Assembly (NCBI RefSeq): GCF_015477775.1
Contig: NZ_JADLQO010000002.1
Coordinates: 1,019,786 to 1,083,785, forward strand
Origin: Nocardia abscessus
Lineage (GTDB): Bacteria; Actinomycetota; Actinomycetes; Mycobacteriales; Mycobacteriaceae
Direction: 5' to 3'
Length of the DNA stretch: 64,000 bases
Part shown: positions 26,921 through 36,277 of the stretch, piece after piece
Layout: every line of letters begins with the position of its first letter
How positions within the stretch are numbered: position 1 is the first letter of the stretch
Made by a program: the position numbers and the translations under genes
The notes under the pieces: model-generated
The model's database searches: none
The model's input: the letters and a program-made list of their open reading frames with translations, nothing else
Told to the model about the DNA's origin: nothing

Positions 26921-27988
26921 TCACAAACCCTCGTCGGCGGGATAGCGGGCGGCGAGCCCGGAACGGTCGCCGAGCCCGAAATTCATGACCAGATCGTCGG
27001 CGACCTGAACCAGCACGTCGCGCCCCTCGACCGCGGCCGCCCACTCCTGCGGCAATCCGGAGACACCGTGCACGGCGCCGATCAGATTGCCCGCCACCGC
27101 ACCGGTGGAATCGGAGTCGCCGGAATGGTTCACCGACAGCAGCAGCGCCGCGCGCACGTCGCCGGTCCTGGCCGCGTGCAGGGCGCAATACACGGCGATG
27201 GCCAGGCATTCCTCGGCGATCCACCCTGCGCCGACCAACTCGACCTGCTCGGCGGAGACCGCCTGCTCGGACAGCTCGACGGCGCGGGTCAGTGCCGCCA
27301 CGGTTTCCGCACTCGCGGGAAGATCGGTGAGCTGAGCGATCGTCTCCCGCACGGCGATCGAGAGCTCGGTTCCACTCGTCACGCGATCGATCAGTGCCGC
27401 GAACGCACCGGCGGCGAGGTACCCGGTGGGATGTCCGTGGGTCAACTGCGCTGCCCGCGCGGACATGGTGAACGCGCGCTCGGGCCCCGCGCCGATCAGC
27501 CCGAACGGCGCGGACCGCATGACCGTGCCACATCCCTTCGACTCGGGGTTCACCCGACCCACAGCCCCGAGCGGGCGCGGCGGGAGATATTCCCGCGCTT
27601 GCCGTTTCAATCCGGACATGCACGCGTTGCCCGGTGCACGCACCGCGTAGAGAAACGGCAGGCTCGCCAGCCAGCCGTCGACCTCGACCGCGGGCTCGTT
27701 CCGCAGCTGAGTGTGCAACCAGCGCAGATACGCTCGGTGCACGGCCCGCACCGGGTCGGCGCCCGGCGCCGAACGCAACAGCGCTTCGGCGGTGAACAAG
27801 GTCATCTGGGTGTCATCGGTGATCTGCTGCGGCGCCCCCTTGTCACGCGAAGGCAGGAAGCCCGTCACACCGTCGTCGCCGTATCGCCCGCGAATCTGCT
27901 CCAACCGCAGGAATTCGATAGGCCACCCGAGCGCGTCACCGACCGCCCCACCCAGTAATGACCCCCGGACTCGGTCGAAGACCGTCAT
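26921..27988 (-). CDS. ADP-ribosylglycohydrolase family protein
   Basis: A 355-residue DraG/ARH-fold protein. The three dinuclear-metal motifs are intact: GGAVGDALG near residue 12, TDDTQMTLF near 57, and VNHSGDSDSTGAVAGN near 285. Family members remove ADP-ribose from proteins, nucleic acids or small molecules. I prefer the ATG at 27988 (GGTGG five bases upstream) to the GTG four codons earlier. It is convergent with the LysR gene (four bases apart). No ADP-ribosyltransferase partner is nearby, so the target is unknown. Confidence 0.92.
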   Translation of the reverse strand: MTVFDRVRGSLLGGAVGDALGWPIEFLRLEQIRGRYGDDGVTGFLPSRDKGAPQQITDDTQMTLFTAEALLRSAPGADPVRAVHRAYLRWLHTQLRNEPAVEVDGWLASLPFLYAVRAPGNACMSGLKRQAREYLPPRPLGAVGRVNPESKGCGTVMRSAPFGLIGAGPERAFTMSARAAQLTHGHPTGYLAAGAFAALIDRVTSGTELSIAVRETIAQLTDLPASAETVAALTRAVELSEQAVSAEQVELVGAGWIAEECLAIAVYCALHAARTGDVRAALLLSVNHSGDSDSTGAVAGNLIGAVHGVSGLPQEWAAAVEGRDVLVQVADDLVMNFGLGDRSGLAARYPADEGL

Positions 27989-28157
27989 GTAATCCACCAC
28001 GACACACCATCATCGACCATCCGGGCACACACGCCACAGGTGCCACACGACATCGCGCATGGAGCACGGCCCGGGTGACCACGCCGACGGCACAACCAGA
28101 TTCCGCGTCCGGTCAGTGACCGGCCCCGCCGATCTGACAATCGACATCGTTCTCCAA

Positions 28158-28212
28158 AACTAGCAGCGCAAGTTTCGTTCACCGTAGGACAGGCGGACTA
28201 GCGGCGCAAGTT
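28158..28212. promoter_or_regulatory. two near-identical operator sites upstream of a TetR gene
   Basis: AACTAGC-N3-GCAAGTT at 28158-28174 and GACTAGC-N3-GCAAGTT at 28196-28212. The two direct copies start 38 bp apart and each is itself an imperfect palindrome. They lie 48-102 bases before the TetR start, consistent with autoregulation. Confidence 0.6.
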
Positions 28213-28259
28213 TTTTCTCGAGCGCCTGCGAGAATGCGGAGGACCGAAAAGGAGACGCC

Positions 28260-28910
28260 ATGGCCCGACCACGGCGGCCGCTACTGACCCGCGACCGCAT
28301 CATCGAGACCGCGCTCGCCCTCGTCGACGCCGAGGGCCTCGCCGCCGTCTCCACGCGGCGACTGGCCACCGAACTGGGCGTGCAGGGACCGTCGCTGTAC
28401 AACCACGTGCGCACCAAGGACGACCTCATCGATGCCGTGGTCGACGCCGTACTCGGCGAGGTGGACATCTCGATGTTCGACGGACTCTCCGCCGAGCATC
28501 CGAACTGGCGCTTCGCGCTGCGTGATTGGGCACGCTCCTACCGGACCGCGATGGCCGCGCACCCGCACATCGTTCCCGCCCTCGCCGGCGGCCCCCGTCA
28601 TCGACCCAACGCACTGCGCATGGCCGACGCGGTCTTCGGCGGGCTCGTCGCGGCGGGCTGGCCGCGCCGCGAGGCCACCACGGTCGGTACGACCATGCGG
28701 TATTTCCTCACCGGAGCGTCGCTGGGATCGTTCGCCGGGGGCTTCCCCTCCGATGTCGCGGTGTACGCCGACGCGTATCCGCACCTGAACGAGGCGCACC
28801 TACTGGCCGAGCGGCAGCAGCGGATCGATCGGGACGCCTTCGAAGTCGGCCTGGAATCGCTGCTCGACGGGCTGGAGAGCCGGTACCGGCTACTGGTCGG
28901 CGGCGTGTAG
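28260..28910 (+). CDS. TetR family regulator (TetR_C_1 type)
   Basis: A 216-residue regulator close to classical TetR. The HTH (VSTRRLATELGVQGPSLYNH, then VRTKDDL) lies at residues 28-55, and the C-terminal domain shows the TetR_C pattern (HPHIVPALAGGPRHRPNALR). The ATG at 28260 follows AAGGAGACGCC. No efflux gene adjoins it on either side, so its target may be the ADP-ribosylglycohydrolase upstream, or distant. Its last 21 bases overlap the PucR-type gene convergently. Confidence 0.9.
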   Translation: MARPRRPLLTRDRIIETALALVDAEGLAAVSTRRLATELGVQGPSLYNHVRTKDDLIDAVVDAVLGEVDISMFDGLSAEHPNWRFALRDWARSYRTAMAAHPHIVPALAGGPRHRPNALRMADAVFGGLVAAGWPRREATTVGTTMRYFLTGASLGSFAGGFPSDVAVYADAYPHLNEAHLLAERQQRIDRDAFEVGLESLLDGLESRYRLLVGGV

Positions 28911-30194
28911 CTCGATCGCCACCAGCAGGTCCATCAGATCGTCGACGCTGCGCATATTCCGCCCGGTGAGTTCCTGGATGCGGCGCAGCCGATATTTGGC
29001 CGTGTTGTGATGGATGCGGAGCGCGTCGGCGGCCTCGCGCAGGTTCATGTCGGCCCCGGCGAACGCGCGGACGGTCTGGGCCAGCACACCTCCGCGTACG
29101 CCGTCGTCGCGCAGCAGCGCGCGGATTCGCGGGTCGACCAGCTGCCTGGCGGTCTCGTCGGCGCGCAGCATCAGGTACCGCAGCGGCGTCAGGCACGGCA
29201 GTGCCATGATCCCGCCCTCGTTGGGGAGCAGCTCGAGCGCCGCGCGAGCTTGCTGGTGCGCCTGCGGGATCTCCGCGACGTCGGTGACGACCGCGCTGAC
29301 TCCGACCCCGAGCGTGATGCCTTCCTCGCGCAATCGCTGCGCCGTCGCACGTAGCCGGTCGCACAACTGCTCGGCGGTACCGGTCCGGCCGAGCGCGGCC
29401 ACCGCGACTACGCCCGACCCGAGCACCACCGACAGCGTGCGCAGGCCACTGACGCCGGTTCGGGCGATCGCCGCCGCCGCGAGATGCCTGGCCTGGGAGT
29501 CGGAAGCGTCAGACGACCCGATCCCGCCCTTGCCGCGCCCGGCCGCCTTCAGCACGACCGCGTCGACCACGACCATCGGCGCGGTCTTCGCCAGGCCGAT
29601 GCCGTGCGCCTGGGCGAGCGACAGCGCGGCGCCCCGTTCGGGCAGCACGCCATCGAGCAGGCTTTCCATCAGTCGCGCGTTGTCCCGGCTCGCCTCCGCG
29701 GCGAAGTACTGCTGGAACTCCAGGTACGCGTTGGCCGCCTGGGTGCTGATCAGATCGCAATACCGCGACAACGGCGTGACCATCGACAGAGCCGCCTCGC
29801 GCCCGGCCTGCGACTCCCCGGCACGGGTCACCAGCGATTGCCACAGCGCCTGCTGTCCGAGGCGGAAGGCGTTGAGGTAGTCCGCCAGGGTGAGCCCCGC
29901 CTGCGCGCGACGGGCCGCGGCGCGACGGGTGTAGGCGACGTCGTCGAGGGTCACCTTGCGCCGCTCGAGCAGCGCGCCGAGTCCCGTCCGGCACAGCTGG
30001 GCGAGCTGATCGTGCACGTCTGCCCGAAAGCTGAGGTCACGGGCGGCGTAGGCGGGAATGCGGGCGACGATCGCCGACATCCCGGCGTCGGCCATCTCGT
30101 CCGCGTGGTCGTACAGCGCGCTGACGATCCGCGTCCGCTCGGCCAGCATCGTCGCCGAACTTCTCGCGCCGACCGAGTGTGATGAAGCTGACAT
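28890..30194 (-). CDS. PucR-type transcriptional regulator
   Basis: A 434-residue regulator with the same layout as the one at 6.8 kb: a helical RsbRD-like N-terminal domain, a CdaR/GGDEF-like centre, and a PucR HTH at the C-terminus (NLREAADALRIHHNTAKYRL, then RRIQELTG). The ATG at 30194 is chosen as the first codon before recognisable sequence; GGAG lies 11 bases upstream, a longish spacing. It is divergent from the Liv-type transporter operon with a perfect palindrome between them, so control of amino acid-type uptake is a reasonable inference. Confidence 0.85.
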   Translation of the reverse strand: MSASSHSVGARSSATMLAERTRIVSALYDHADEMADAGMSAIVARIPAYAARDLSFRADVHDQLAQLCRTGLGALLERRKVTLDDVAYTRRAAARRAQAGLTLADYLNAFRLGQQALWQSLVTRAGESQAGREAALSMVTPLSRYCDLISTQAANAYLEFQQYFAAEASRDNARLMESLLDGVLPERGAALSLAQAHGIGLAKTAPMVVVDAVVLKAAGRGKGGIGSSDASDSQARHLAAAAIARTGVSGLRTLSVVLGSGVVAVAALGRTGTAEQLCDRLRATAQRLREEGITLGVGVSAVVTDVAEIPQAHQQARAALELLPNEGGIMALPCLTPLRYLMLRADETARQLVDPRIRALLRDDGVRGGVLAQTVRAFAGADMNLREAADALRIHHNTAKYRLRRIQELTGRNMRSVDDLMDLLVAIELHAADQ

Positions 30195-30256
30195 AACCGG
30201 GCATACTCCACGGCCCCGTTCGGAGCTGTCAACCGCGCCGAGGCGATCGCAGGAGG

Positions 30257-30271
30257 TGTCCGCAGCGGACA
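30257..30271. promoter_or_regulatory. perfect palindrome between PucR and the ABC transporter operon
   Basis: TGTCCGC-A-GCGGACA, two perfect 7-bp arms, in the 224-base divergent region. It is a candidate PucR operator; GC-rich palindromes also arise by chance in such DNA, so confidence is moderate. Confidence 0.4.
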
Positions 30272-30418
30272 AACCGGACGTCCCAGATTGGGCCGCCGCG
30301 TCCAATGTGCAGGTTGACCAGCGAATTTACGCTGACCACGTTCTATACGCCGGTCACACGACCGCGCTGTCCCCGCACTGGATCGCACCCACGTCATCGG
30401 ACGCGGGCCGGAGGACGC

Positions 30419-31177
30419 ATGCTCGAGATAGCCAACCTCACCGTCCGCTTCGGCGGCATCACCGCCCTGCAGGAGGTCGGGCTCCACGTCGACCCCGGCG
30501 AAATGGTCGGTCTGATCGGGCCCAACGGAGCGGGCAAGACCACGCTGTTCAATTGCCTGACCCGGCGGTACCAACCGGCCACCGGCACCCTCCGGTACCA
30601 GGGCACGGACTTGCTGACCGTGCGCCCGGACGGCCTCGCCGCACTCGGCGTCGCCCGGACATTCCAGAACCTCGGGCTGTTCGGGCGCATGTCGGTGCGG
30701 GACAACATCCTGGTCGGCGCGCACCATCGGGCGAGAGCCGGGTTCCTCGCCGCGGGTCTGCGACTGCCCCGGGTCCGGCGCGAAGAGCGTGAGCTGCGCG
30801 CGCAGGTCGATGCGCTGCTGACCAGGTTGGACCTCACGGCGGTGGCCGATCGCCCGGCCGCCGGGCTCCCGTTCGGCACGCTCAAGCGGATCGAGCTGGC
30901 GCGGGCCCTGGCCGTCCAACCGCGACTGCTGCTGCTCGATGAACCGGTCAACGGACTCAGCCACGGCGAGGTCAGGGAGTTCGCCGACCGATTGCGCGCC
31001 TTGCGGTCGGAACTCGACCTCACGGTGATCGTCGTCGAGCATCACATGGGTTTCGTCATGGGCACCTGCGACCGCGTGGTGTGCCTGGAATTCGGCCGGG
31101 TCATCGCGGCGGGCGAACCCGAAGAGGTACAGCGCGATCCGGCCGTCATCCGCGCCTACCTGGGGACGGCGGCATGA
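30419..31177 (+). CDS. branched-chain amino acid-type ABC transporter ATPase (LivG type)
   Basis: A 252-residue ABC ATPase. Walker A GPNGAGKTT at residues about 37-45, Q-loop ARTFQNLGLF as in LivG, Walker B LLLLDEP, and the LivG hallmark GLSHGEV in the D-loop region. The signature is LPFGTLKRIELARAL rather than LSGGQ, as usual for LivG. The ATG at 30419 follows GGAGGACGC. First gene of a five-gene transporter operon; substrate may be amino acids, amides or urea. Confidence 0.92.
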   Translation: MLEIANLTVRFGGITALQEVGLHVDPGEMVGLIGPNGAGKTTLFNCLTRRYQPATGTLRYQGTDLLTVRPDGLAALGVARTFQNLGLFGRMSVRDNILVGAHHRARAGFLAAGLRLPRVRREERELRAQVDALLTRLDLTAVADRPAAGLPFGTLKRIELARALAVQPRLLLLDEPVNGLSHGEVREFADRLRALRSELDLTVIVVEHHMGFVMGTCDRVVCLEFGRVIAAGEPEEVQRDPAVIRAYLGTAA

Positions 31178-31893
31178 CCGTGTTCCTGTCCGTCACCGAT
31201 CTGCACGCGGGCTATGGCGGAGCGAAAGTGTTGCACGGCTTGACCTTCGCCGTGGCGGAAGGCGAGGTCTGCGCGATCCTCGGCCCCAACGGCGCGGGCA
31301 AGACCACCCTGTTGCGCGCCTTGTGCGGCATGACCGGCGCGCGGGGCTCCGTTCGGCTGGGCGGCGGCGAGTGCACCGGAAAATCCCCGGACGCCATGGC
31401 CCGCGCCGGTGTCGCGCACGTGCCCGAGGGCCGCGGAACCTTCCTGCCGCTGACAGTCGAAGAGAACCTGCGGCTCGGCGCCTACCGGCACCGGGATCGG
31501 GTCCGTATCGAGGCCGACCTGCGCCGGGTCTTCGACTACTTCCCGGTGCTGAGAGAACGGCTGAAGGAGCCCGCGGGCGGACTGTCCGGCGGACAGCAGC
31601 AGATGTTGGCCATCGGCCGGGCCCTCATGTCGCGGCCGAGACTCCTGCTGCTGGACGAGCCGTCGCTCGGCCTCGCGCCTCTGGTCACCCAGGAGCTCTT
31701 TCAGATCGTGCACACCATCAACGCGGAGGAACGCACCACCGTGATCGTCGTCGAGCAGAATGCCCATCTGGCGCTGGAAACCGCACACCACGCCCACGTC
31801 CTGGAGTCCGGGCGAATCGTCCTGTCCGGCACCGCGGCCGAGATCCGAGCCGACGAACAGGTCGCGCGCTCCTACCTCGGATACCGGATCTGA
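31174..31893 (+). CDS. branched-chain amino acid-type ABC transporter ATPase (LivF type)
   Basis: A 239-residue ABC ATPase. Walker A GPNGAGKTT, AHVPEGRGTFLPLTVEENL (LivF Q-loop region), signature LSGGQQQMLAIGRAL, Walker B LLLLDEPSLGLAP. It pairs with the LivG-type subunit as the second nucleotide-binding half. The ATG overlaps the upstream stop (ATGA). Confidence 0.93.
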   Translation: MTVFLSVTDLHAGYGGAKVLHGLTFAVAEGEVCAILGPNGAGKTTLLRALCGMTGARGSVRLGGGECTGKSPDAMARAGVAHVPEGRGTFLPLTVEENLRLGAYRHRDRVRIEADLRRVFDYFPVLRERLKEPAGGLSGGQQQMLAIGRALMSRPRLLLLDEPSLGLAPLVTQELFQIVHTINAEERTTVIVVEQNAHLALETAHHAHVLESGRIVLSGTAAEIRADEQVARSYLGYRI

Positions 31894-31895
31894 TC

Positions 31896-32777
31896 ATGGC
31901 CGGATTCCTACAGCAGATCATCGAAGGGCTCAGCGCCGGAGCGATCTACGCCGGGCTGGCGCTGGCGTTGGTGCTCATCTACCGATTCACCGGCATCGTG
32001 AACTTCGCCCAAGGCGAGCTTGCGATGTTCTCGGCCTTCCTGGCCTGGCAGTTCGTCCAGTTCGGCATGCCGTTCTGGTCGGCGCTGCCCGCGACCCTCG
32101 CGGTGTCCTTCCTCGGCGGCATGCTGACCGAGCGCGTCGTCATCCGGCCGGTCGAGGGCGCTCCCGAACTGACGCTGGTCATCGTGACGGTCGGGTTGTT
32201 CTTCTTCGTCAATGCGGCGGCCGGCTGGATCTGGTCGTACCAGGTCAAGTCGTTCCCGAATCCGTTTCCCGAGGGCGGGTTGCGCGGCGGCGGCGTCACC
32301 GCCGGGTACGCCGGTCTGGGGGTACTCGCGGTGGTCGGCGTGGTGATGACGCTGCTGTACCTGCTGTTTCGCTACACCAAGATCGGACTGGCGATGCGCG
32401 CGGTCGCCGCTGATCCGGAGTCGGCCGCGCTCGTCGGAATCCGGGTCGGCACCGTGCTCGCATTGGGCTGGGGGCTCGCCGCGCTGGTCGGCGCGGTGTC
32501 GGGAGTGCTGTCGGCGCCGCTGCTGTTCCTGGAGCCCAACATGATGGGCGGGGTCCTGATCTACGCCTTCGCGGCGGCCACGCTGGGCGGGTTCGACAGT
32601 CCGGGCGGTGCGGTGGCCGGTGGGTTGATCGTCGGCGTCGCCGAAACCCTCACCGGCGCTTACGTCGACGTCATCGGGACCGAACTGAAGATCGGCGTGC
32701 CGCTGCTGATCATCCTCGGCGTCCCGCTCCTGCGCCCACAGGGTCTGTTCGGGACCGCGATGGTGGAAAGGGTGTGA
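31896..32777 (+). CDS. branched-chain amino acid-type ABC permease (LivH type)
   Basis: A 293-residue permease with about eight spans. IIEGLSAGAIYAGLALALVL at the start, FTGIVNFAQGELAMFSA, and the cytoplasmic AMRAVAADPESAALVGI (coupling helix) are LivH signatures. It begins two bases after the LivF-type stop; its own stop overlaps the next gene by four bases. Confidence 0.92.
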   Translation: MAGFLQQIIEGLSAGAIYAGLALALVLIYRFTGIVNFAQGELAMFSAFLAWQFVQFGMPFWSALPATLAVSFLGGMLTERVVIRPVEGAPELTLVIVTVGLFFFVNAAAGWIWSYQVKSFPNPFPEGGLRGGGVTAGYAGLGVLAVVGVVMTLLYLLFRYTKIGLAMRAVAADPESAALVGIRVGTVLALGWGLAALVGAVSGVLSAPLLFLEPNMMGGVLIYAFAAATLGGFDSPGGAVAGGLIVGVAETLTGAYVDVIGTELKIGVPLLIILGVPLLRPQGLFGTAMVERV

Positions 32778-33847
32778 GCGACATGCGAACTCGGAATCCC
32801 GTCAGCGAACCGTCCGCGTCATCGGCCGACGACTCCGCTCCGGCGCCCGCGAAGACCTCGCGTCTGCTCGCGATCGCGACGGCACACCGGCAGACGGTGG
32901 CGATCGCCGCCCTGCTCGCGCTGGCCTGCTGCGCCCCGTTCCAGCTTGCGCCTTTCCACACCTTCCAGCTCGCGATGGCGATGGTCTACGCGATCGCTCT
33001 GCTCGGCCTGAATCTGCTGGTCGGTCACGCCGGCCAGATCTCGCTGGGGCACGGCGCCTTCTTCGGCGTCGGGGCCTACACCGCGGCGGTCCTGATGGAC
33101 CGTTGGGACGCGCCATATCTGGCGACCGTCCCGGTGGCCGCGGCGGTGACGTTCGCGCTCGGGTTCGCCCTCGGCGTGCCCGCGCTGCGGTTGCGCGGGC
33201 TGTATCTGGCGCTGGTCACCCTCTCCATCGCGATCTTCCTGGTACCGCTGCTCAAACGCTTCGAATCCCTCACCGGCGGTTCGATGGGCCTCACGCTGGC
33301 CAAACCGGCCGCACCGGAGTGGACGGGTCTGGCCGAGGATCAGTGGCTGTACTTCCTCGCGCTCGCCACCATGGCCCTGAGCTTCCTGCTGGTCGCCGGG
33401 ATCATGCGGTCGAGGGTGGGCCGTGCCCTGCACGCCATCCGCGACAACGAGACCGCCGCCGAGGTGATGGGGGTGCGGCTGGCGTTCTACAAGACGCTCG
33501 CCTTCGCCTGCAGCGCGCTGCCCGCCGGTGTGGCGGGTTGCGTCTACACCTGGGTGATCGGATTCGTCTCCCCGGACTCGTTCGCGGTCGGCTTGTCGAT
33601 CACCCTGCTGGCCGGGCTGGTCGTGGGCGGGCTCGGCTCGCAGTGGGGGCCGCTGCTGGGCGGACTGTTCGCGATGTACGTGCCGAGCTTCGCCCAGGAC
33701 GTCGATCAGGCCGCCCCCGGTGTCGTCTTCGGACTGCTGATCATCGCGGTCATGTACCTCGCGCCGAACGGATTGGCCGGGCTCCTCGGCCGTGCGGCGC
33801 ACCGGCTCGGACTCCTCGTTCGGAAAGGAAAATTCAATGCGCACTAA
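32774..33847 (+). CDS. branched-chain amino acid-type ABC permease (LivM type)
   Basis: A 357-residue permease. A hydrophilic N-terminal tail of about 35 residues precedes about nine spans. LNLLVGHAGQISLGHGAFFGVGAYTAA and ALHAIRDNETAAEVMGV are LivM motifs. The GTG at 32774 overlaps the LivH stop; an ATG at 32783 is possible. Its last 11 bases overlap the binding-protein gene. Confidence 0.9.
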   Translation: MSDMRTRNPVSEPSASSADDSAPAPAKTSRLLAIATAHRQTVAIAALLALACCAPFQLAPFHTFQLAMAMVYAIALLGLNLLVGHAGQISLGHGAFFGVGAYTAAVLMDRWDAPYLATVPVAAAVTFALGFALGVPALRLRGLYLALVTLSIAIFLVPLLKRFESLTGGSMGLTLAKPAAPEWTGLAEDQWLYFLALATMALSFLLVAGIMRSRVGRALHAIRDNETAAEVMGVRLAFYKTLAFACSALPAGVAGCVYTWVIGFVSPDSFAVGLSITLLAGLVVGGLGSQWGPLLGGLFAMYVPSFAQDVDQAAPGVVFGLLIIAVMYLAPNGLAGLLGRAAHRLGLLVRKGKFNAH

Positions 33848-35087
33848 GGCGATCCGCACCATCGGAGCCGCGGCCGCGGTCCTGCTCGCCGTCACGGCCT
33901 GCGGCGGCCGCGACGACAGCGACGGCACCGTCGGCCAAGGCGAGTGCCGGGGTCAGCAGACCACGGGCATCACCGACACGGGCATCAAACTCGGTGGGAT
34001 CTATCCGCTCTCCGGCCCGGCGTCCGCGTACGGCGAACTGCCGAAGGGTATCCGCGCCTACTTCGACTACCTCAACGCCGAGCAGGGCGGTATCGACGGC
34101 CGCAAAGTCGACTACCTGGTGCGCGACGACGGCTATCAGCCGCCCAAGACCGTGGAGGAGACCCGCAGGCTGGTCGAGCAGGACCAGGTGTTCGCCGTCT
34201 TCCAGACCCTCGGCACACCGACCTCCTCCGCGGTCTGGGACTACTTGAACCAGCGCAAGGTGCCGCAGGTCTTCGTCGCGGGCGGTGCGACGAAATGGGG
34301 CGCGGACACCGAGCATCCGTGGACCATCGGCTGGCAGCCCAGCTATCGCACGGAGGGCCGTGCGTTCGCCAGGTACGTGCGCGAGCAGCGGCCGAACGCG
34401 ACGGTGGCGGTGCTCTACCAGAACGACGACTTCGGCAAGGAACTGCTGACCAGCTTCACCGAGGCGGTGGCGGGCAGCGGCGTAGCGGTCGTCGCCGAGC
34501 AGAGCTACGAGGTCACCGATCCCACGGTCGAACCGCAGGTCCGCAACCTGGCCGGCTCGAAGGCGGATGTGCTGCTGAACTTCTCCACACCGAAGTTCGC
34601 CGCCCAGGCGCTGGCCGCCGATGCCCGCAACGCGGACTGGAATCCGCTGCACATCGTCTCTCAGGTCGCCAACACGGTCAGCACGCTGAAGCCGGTCGGC
34701 CTGCAGAACGTCCAGGGCGTGGTGTCGGCGGCCTTCACCAAGGACCCGGCCGACCCGCAGTGGGCCGCCGATCCGGCGATGCTCGGCTACCGGGAGAAGC
34801 TGGCGAAGTACGGACCCGGCGCCGATCCGACCAACCAGTACACGGTCGTCGGCTGGGCGATGGCGCAGAGCTTCCACAAGGCCATGGCGGCCGCGACATG
34901 CCCGACCCGCGAGGGTCTTCGCGACTCGGTGCGCGCGCTGAACCAGATCGGCGTCGACCTGCTGCTCCCCGGCATCACCCTCGCCACCGGCCCCGGGGAC
35001 GCATTCCCGATGGAGGCGGTGCGGATGCAGCGCTTCGAGGGCGACCACTGGGTGCTCACCGGCGACGTCATCGAGGCCGGTCGATAG
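33837..35087 (+). CDS. ABC transporter substrate-binding lipoprotein (LivK type)
   Basis: A 416-residue type I periplasmic-binding protein. The lipobox LLAVTAC lies near residue 21, so it is membrane anchored. GIKLGGIYPLSGPASAYGELPKG and AVLYQNDDFGKELL are typical of Leu/Ile/Val-, amide- or aromatic-binding proteins. The ATG at 33837 follows GGAAAGGA and overlaps the permease gene. Ligand not deducible. Confidence 0.92.
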   Translation: MRTKAIRTIGAAAAVLLAVTACGGRDDSDGTVGQGECRGQQTTGITDTGIKLGGIYPLSGPASAYGELPKGIRAYFDYLNAEQGGIDGRKVDYLVRDDGYQPPKTVEETRRLVEQDQVFAVFQTLGTPTSSAVWDYLNQRKVPQVFVAGGATKWGADTEHPWTIGWQPSYRTEGRAFARYVREQRPNATVAVLYQNDDFGKELLTSFTEAVAGSGVAVVAEQSYEVTDPTVEPQVRNLAGSKADVLLNFSTPKFAAQALAADARNADWNPLHIVSQVANTVSTLKPVGLQNVQGVVSAAFTKDPADPQWAADPAMLGYREKLAKYGPGADPTNQYTVVGWAMAQSFHKAMAAATCPTREGLRDSVRALNQIGVDLLLPGITLATGPGDAFPMEAVRMQRFEGDHWVLTGDVIEAGR

Positions 35088-35165
35088 GCACCCCGCAGTA
35101 CTCCCGCTCCGGCGCGATCCGGCGTCGGGGCGGGCCGGCAAGAAAACGATTGATGAGGAGCAACA

Positions 35166-35918
35166 ATGCAGTTGCGAAATTCAGCTGTGACCGCCCTGCT
35201 CGTGGCGGCCACCGTCGGCATCGGCGCGGGCGCCACCCAGGCCGCACCGGCGCAGGCGCAGCAAGAGGTGCGCTACGAAGTGAACCGCCAGGGCGACTCC
35301 GCGGTGCTGACCACCGACGGCGACCTCCGCATCGTCGCCGACCAGCTCGTGCTCACCGACCAGCACGGCACACCGGTAGCGGCCGTGCCGCTGACCTATC
35401 GGATGGACGACATCGCCTACCCGATCACGGCCCGGATCGACGGCGACGCCGCGACATTGACGCCTTCGCGCGAGAGCGGCACACCGGTGCAGGCGGTTAC
35501 CGCCGCCGACATCGTCAGCGTGGATCAGGCCGCCAAGTCGGTGGCGGAATCCTTCACTCCCCGCGATCAGCTGGCACTCGGCGCATTCACCCAGCGGGTC
35601 ACCATCGGCGGTGCGATCAGCGCCATCATCGGCGCGGTCCTGGGCGGCGGCGTCGGCTGCCTGCTCGGCGCCGCGGCGGGGGCGACGATCGCCAGCCCGG
35701 TGATCGCCCTGCTGCTGCCCTGGGTGGGCGCGACGATCGCAGGCTGCGTCCTCGGCGCCGCCACCTTCGGCGCGGTGGGATCGATGGTCGGACTGATCAC
35801 CGTGGGCGGCCCGATCGCCCTGTTCTCGGCGTTTCAGTACTTCTCCACCATCCTCACGCCCTGCCCGCCCGACCTGCCCTACTGCAAGGACCCGGCCGCG
35901 CCCCCGCTGCCGCGATAA
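35166..35918 (+). CDS. secreted protein with glycine-rich hydrophobic C-terminal region, unknown function
   Basis: A 250-residue exported protein. The signal peptide (residues 1-about 28) ends in TQAAPAQA. Residues 35-130 form a probable beta-rich domain. Residues 145-215 contain long Gly/Ala-rich hydrophobic segments (IGGAISAIIGAVLGGGVGCL and AGATIASPVIALLLPWVGAT) that could be membrane-active or glycine-zipper helices. Two Cys pairs (GC...GC in the hydrophobic region; CPPDLPYC near the end) may form disulfides. The ATG follows GAGGAGCAACA. It lies 78 bases behind the transporter operon. I do not recognise the family with certainty. Confidence 0.75.
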   Translation: MQLRNSAVTALLVAATVGIGAGATQAAPAQAQQEVRYEVNRQGDSAVLTTDGDLRIVADQLVLTDQHGTPVAAVPLTYRMDDIAYPITARIDGDAATLTPSRESGTPVQAVTAADIVSVDQAAKSVAESFTPRDQLALGAFTQRVTIGGAISAIIGAVLGGGVGCLLGAAAGATIASPVIALLLPWVGATIAGCVLGAATFGAVGSMVGLITVGGPIALFSAFQYFSTILTPCPPDLPYCKDPAAPPLPR

Positions 35919-35930
35919 CCCTCGCCGGTC

Positions 35931-35961
35931 CGCCGGCTCGCTCTCGCCGGGCGAGCCGGCG
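35931..35961. terminator. bidirectional hairpin between convergent genes
   Basis: A perfect 11-bp stem CGCCGGCTCGC (35931-35941) and its complement (35951-35961) with a 9-base loop, between the convergent ends of the secreted-protein gene and the small membrane-protein gene. No T-tract on either side. Confidence 0.5.
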
Positions 35962-35989
35962 CTGGTCGTCGACTCGGCCGGGCGCCCGG

Positions 35990-36277
35990 TCAACCGTCGC
36001 CGTGTCCGGACCGAACGTCCCCGGCACCGGTCAGTCGGCATTGCCCGTTGTCACACGAACGCCGCAGCCTGCCCCGCGAGACGGTCTGCATCAGTCCGAT
36101 CGCCCAGCAGGTCGGGCACCCGCGCAGGGCGAGCAGACCGATCGGGGCGAGCAGCAAGCTGAACGCCCCGAACACCGGCATGAACGCGATCGCGCCGATC
36201 AACGCGCCGAATCCCACTACGCCGCGTACCAGGTGCCGGGGCACCGAGGCGCTGGCGAAGCTCCGATCGTCGGTCAC
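35990..36277 (-). CDS. small Cys-containing membrane protein downstream of ECF sigma factor
   Basis: A 95-residue protein with two adjacent membrane segments (VVGFGALIGAIAFMPVFGAF and SLLLAPIGLLALRG) and four cysteines in two groups (GCPTC and SCDNGQC). It resembles DUF2892/YgaP-type inner-membrane domains. The GTG at 36277 follows AAGGAG and overlaps the sigma factor stop (GTGA). Paired with a sigma factor, it could modulate sigma activity or sense redox/metal through the Cys groups, but it is not a recognised anti-sigma family; that role is inference only. Confidence 0.72.
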   Translation of the reverse strand: MTDDRSFASASVPRHLVRGVVGFGALIGAIAFMPVFGAFSLLLAPIGLLALRGCPTCWAIGLMQTVSRGRLRRSCDNGQCRLTGAGDVRSGHGDG

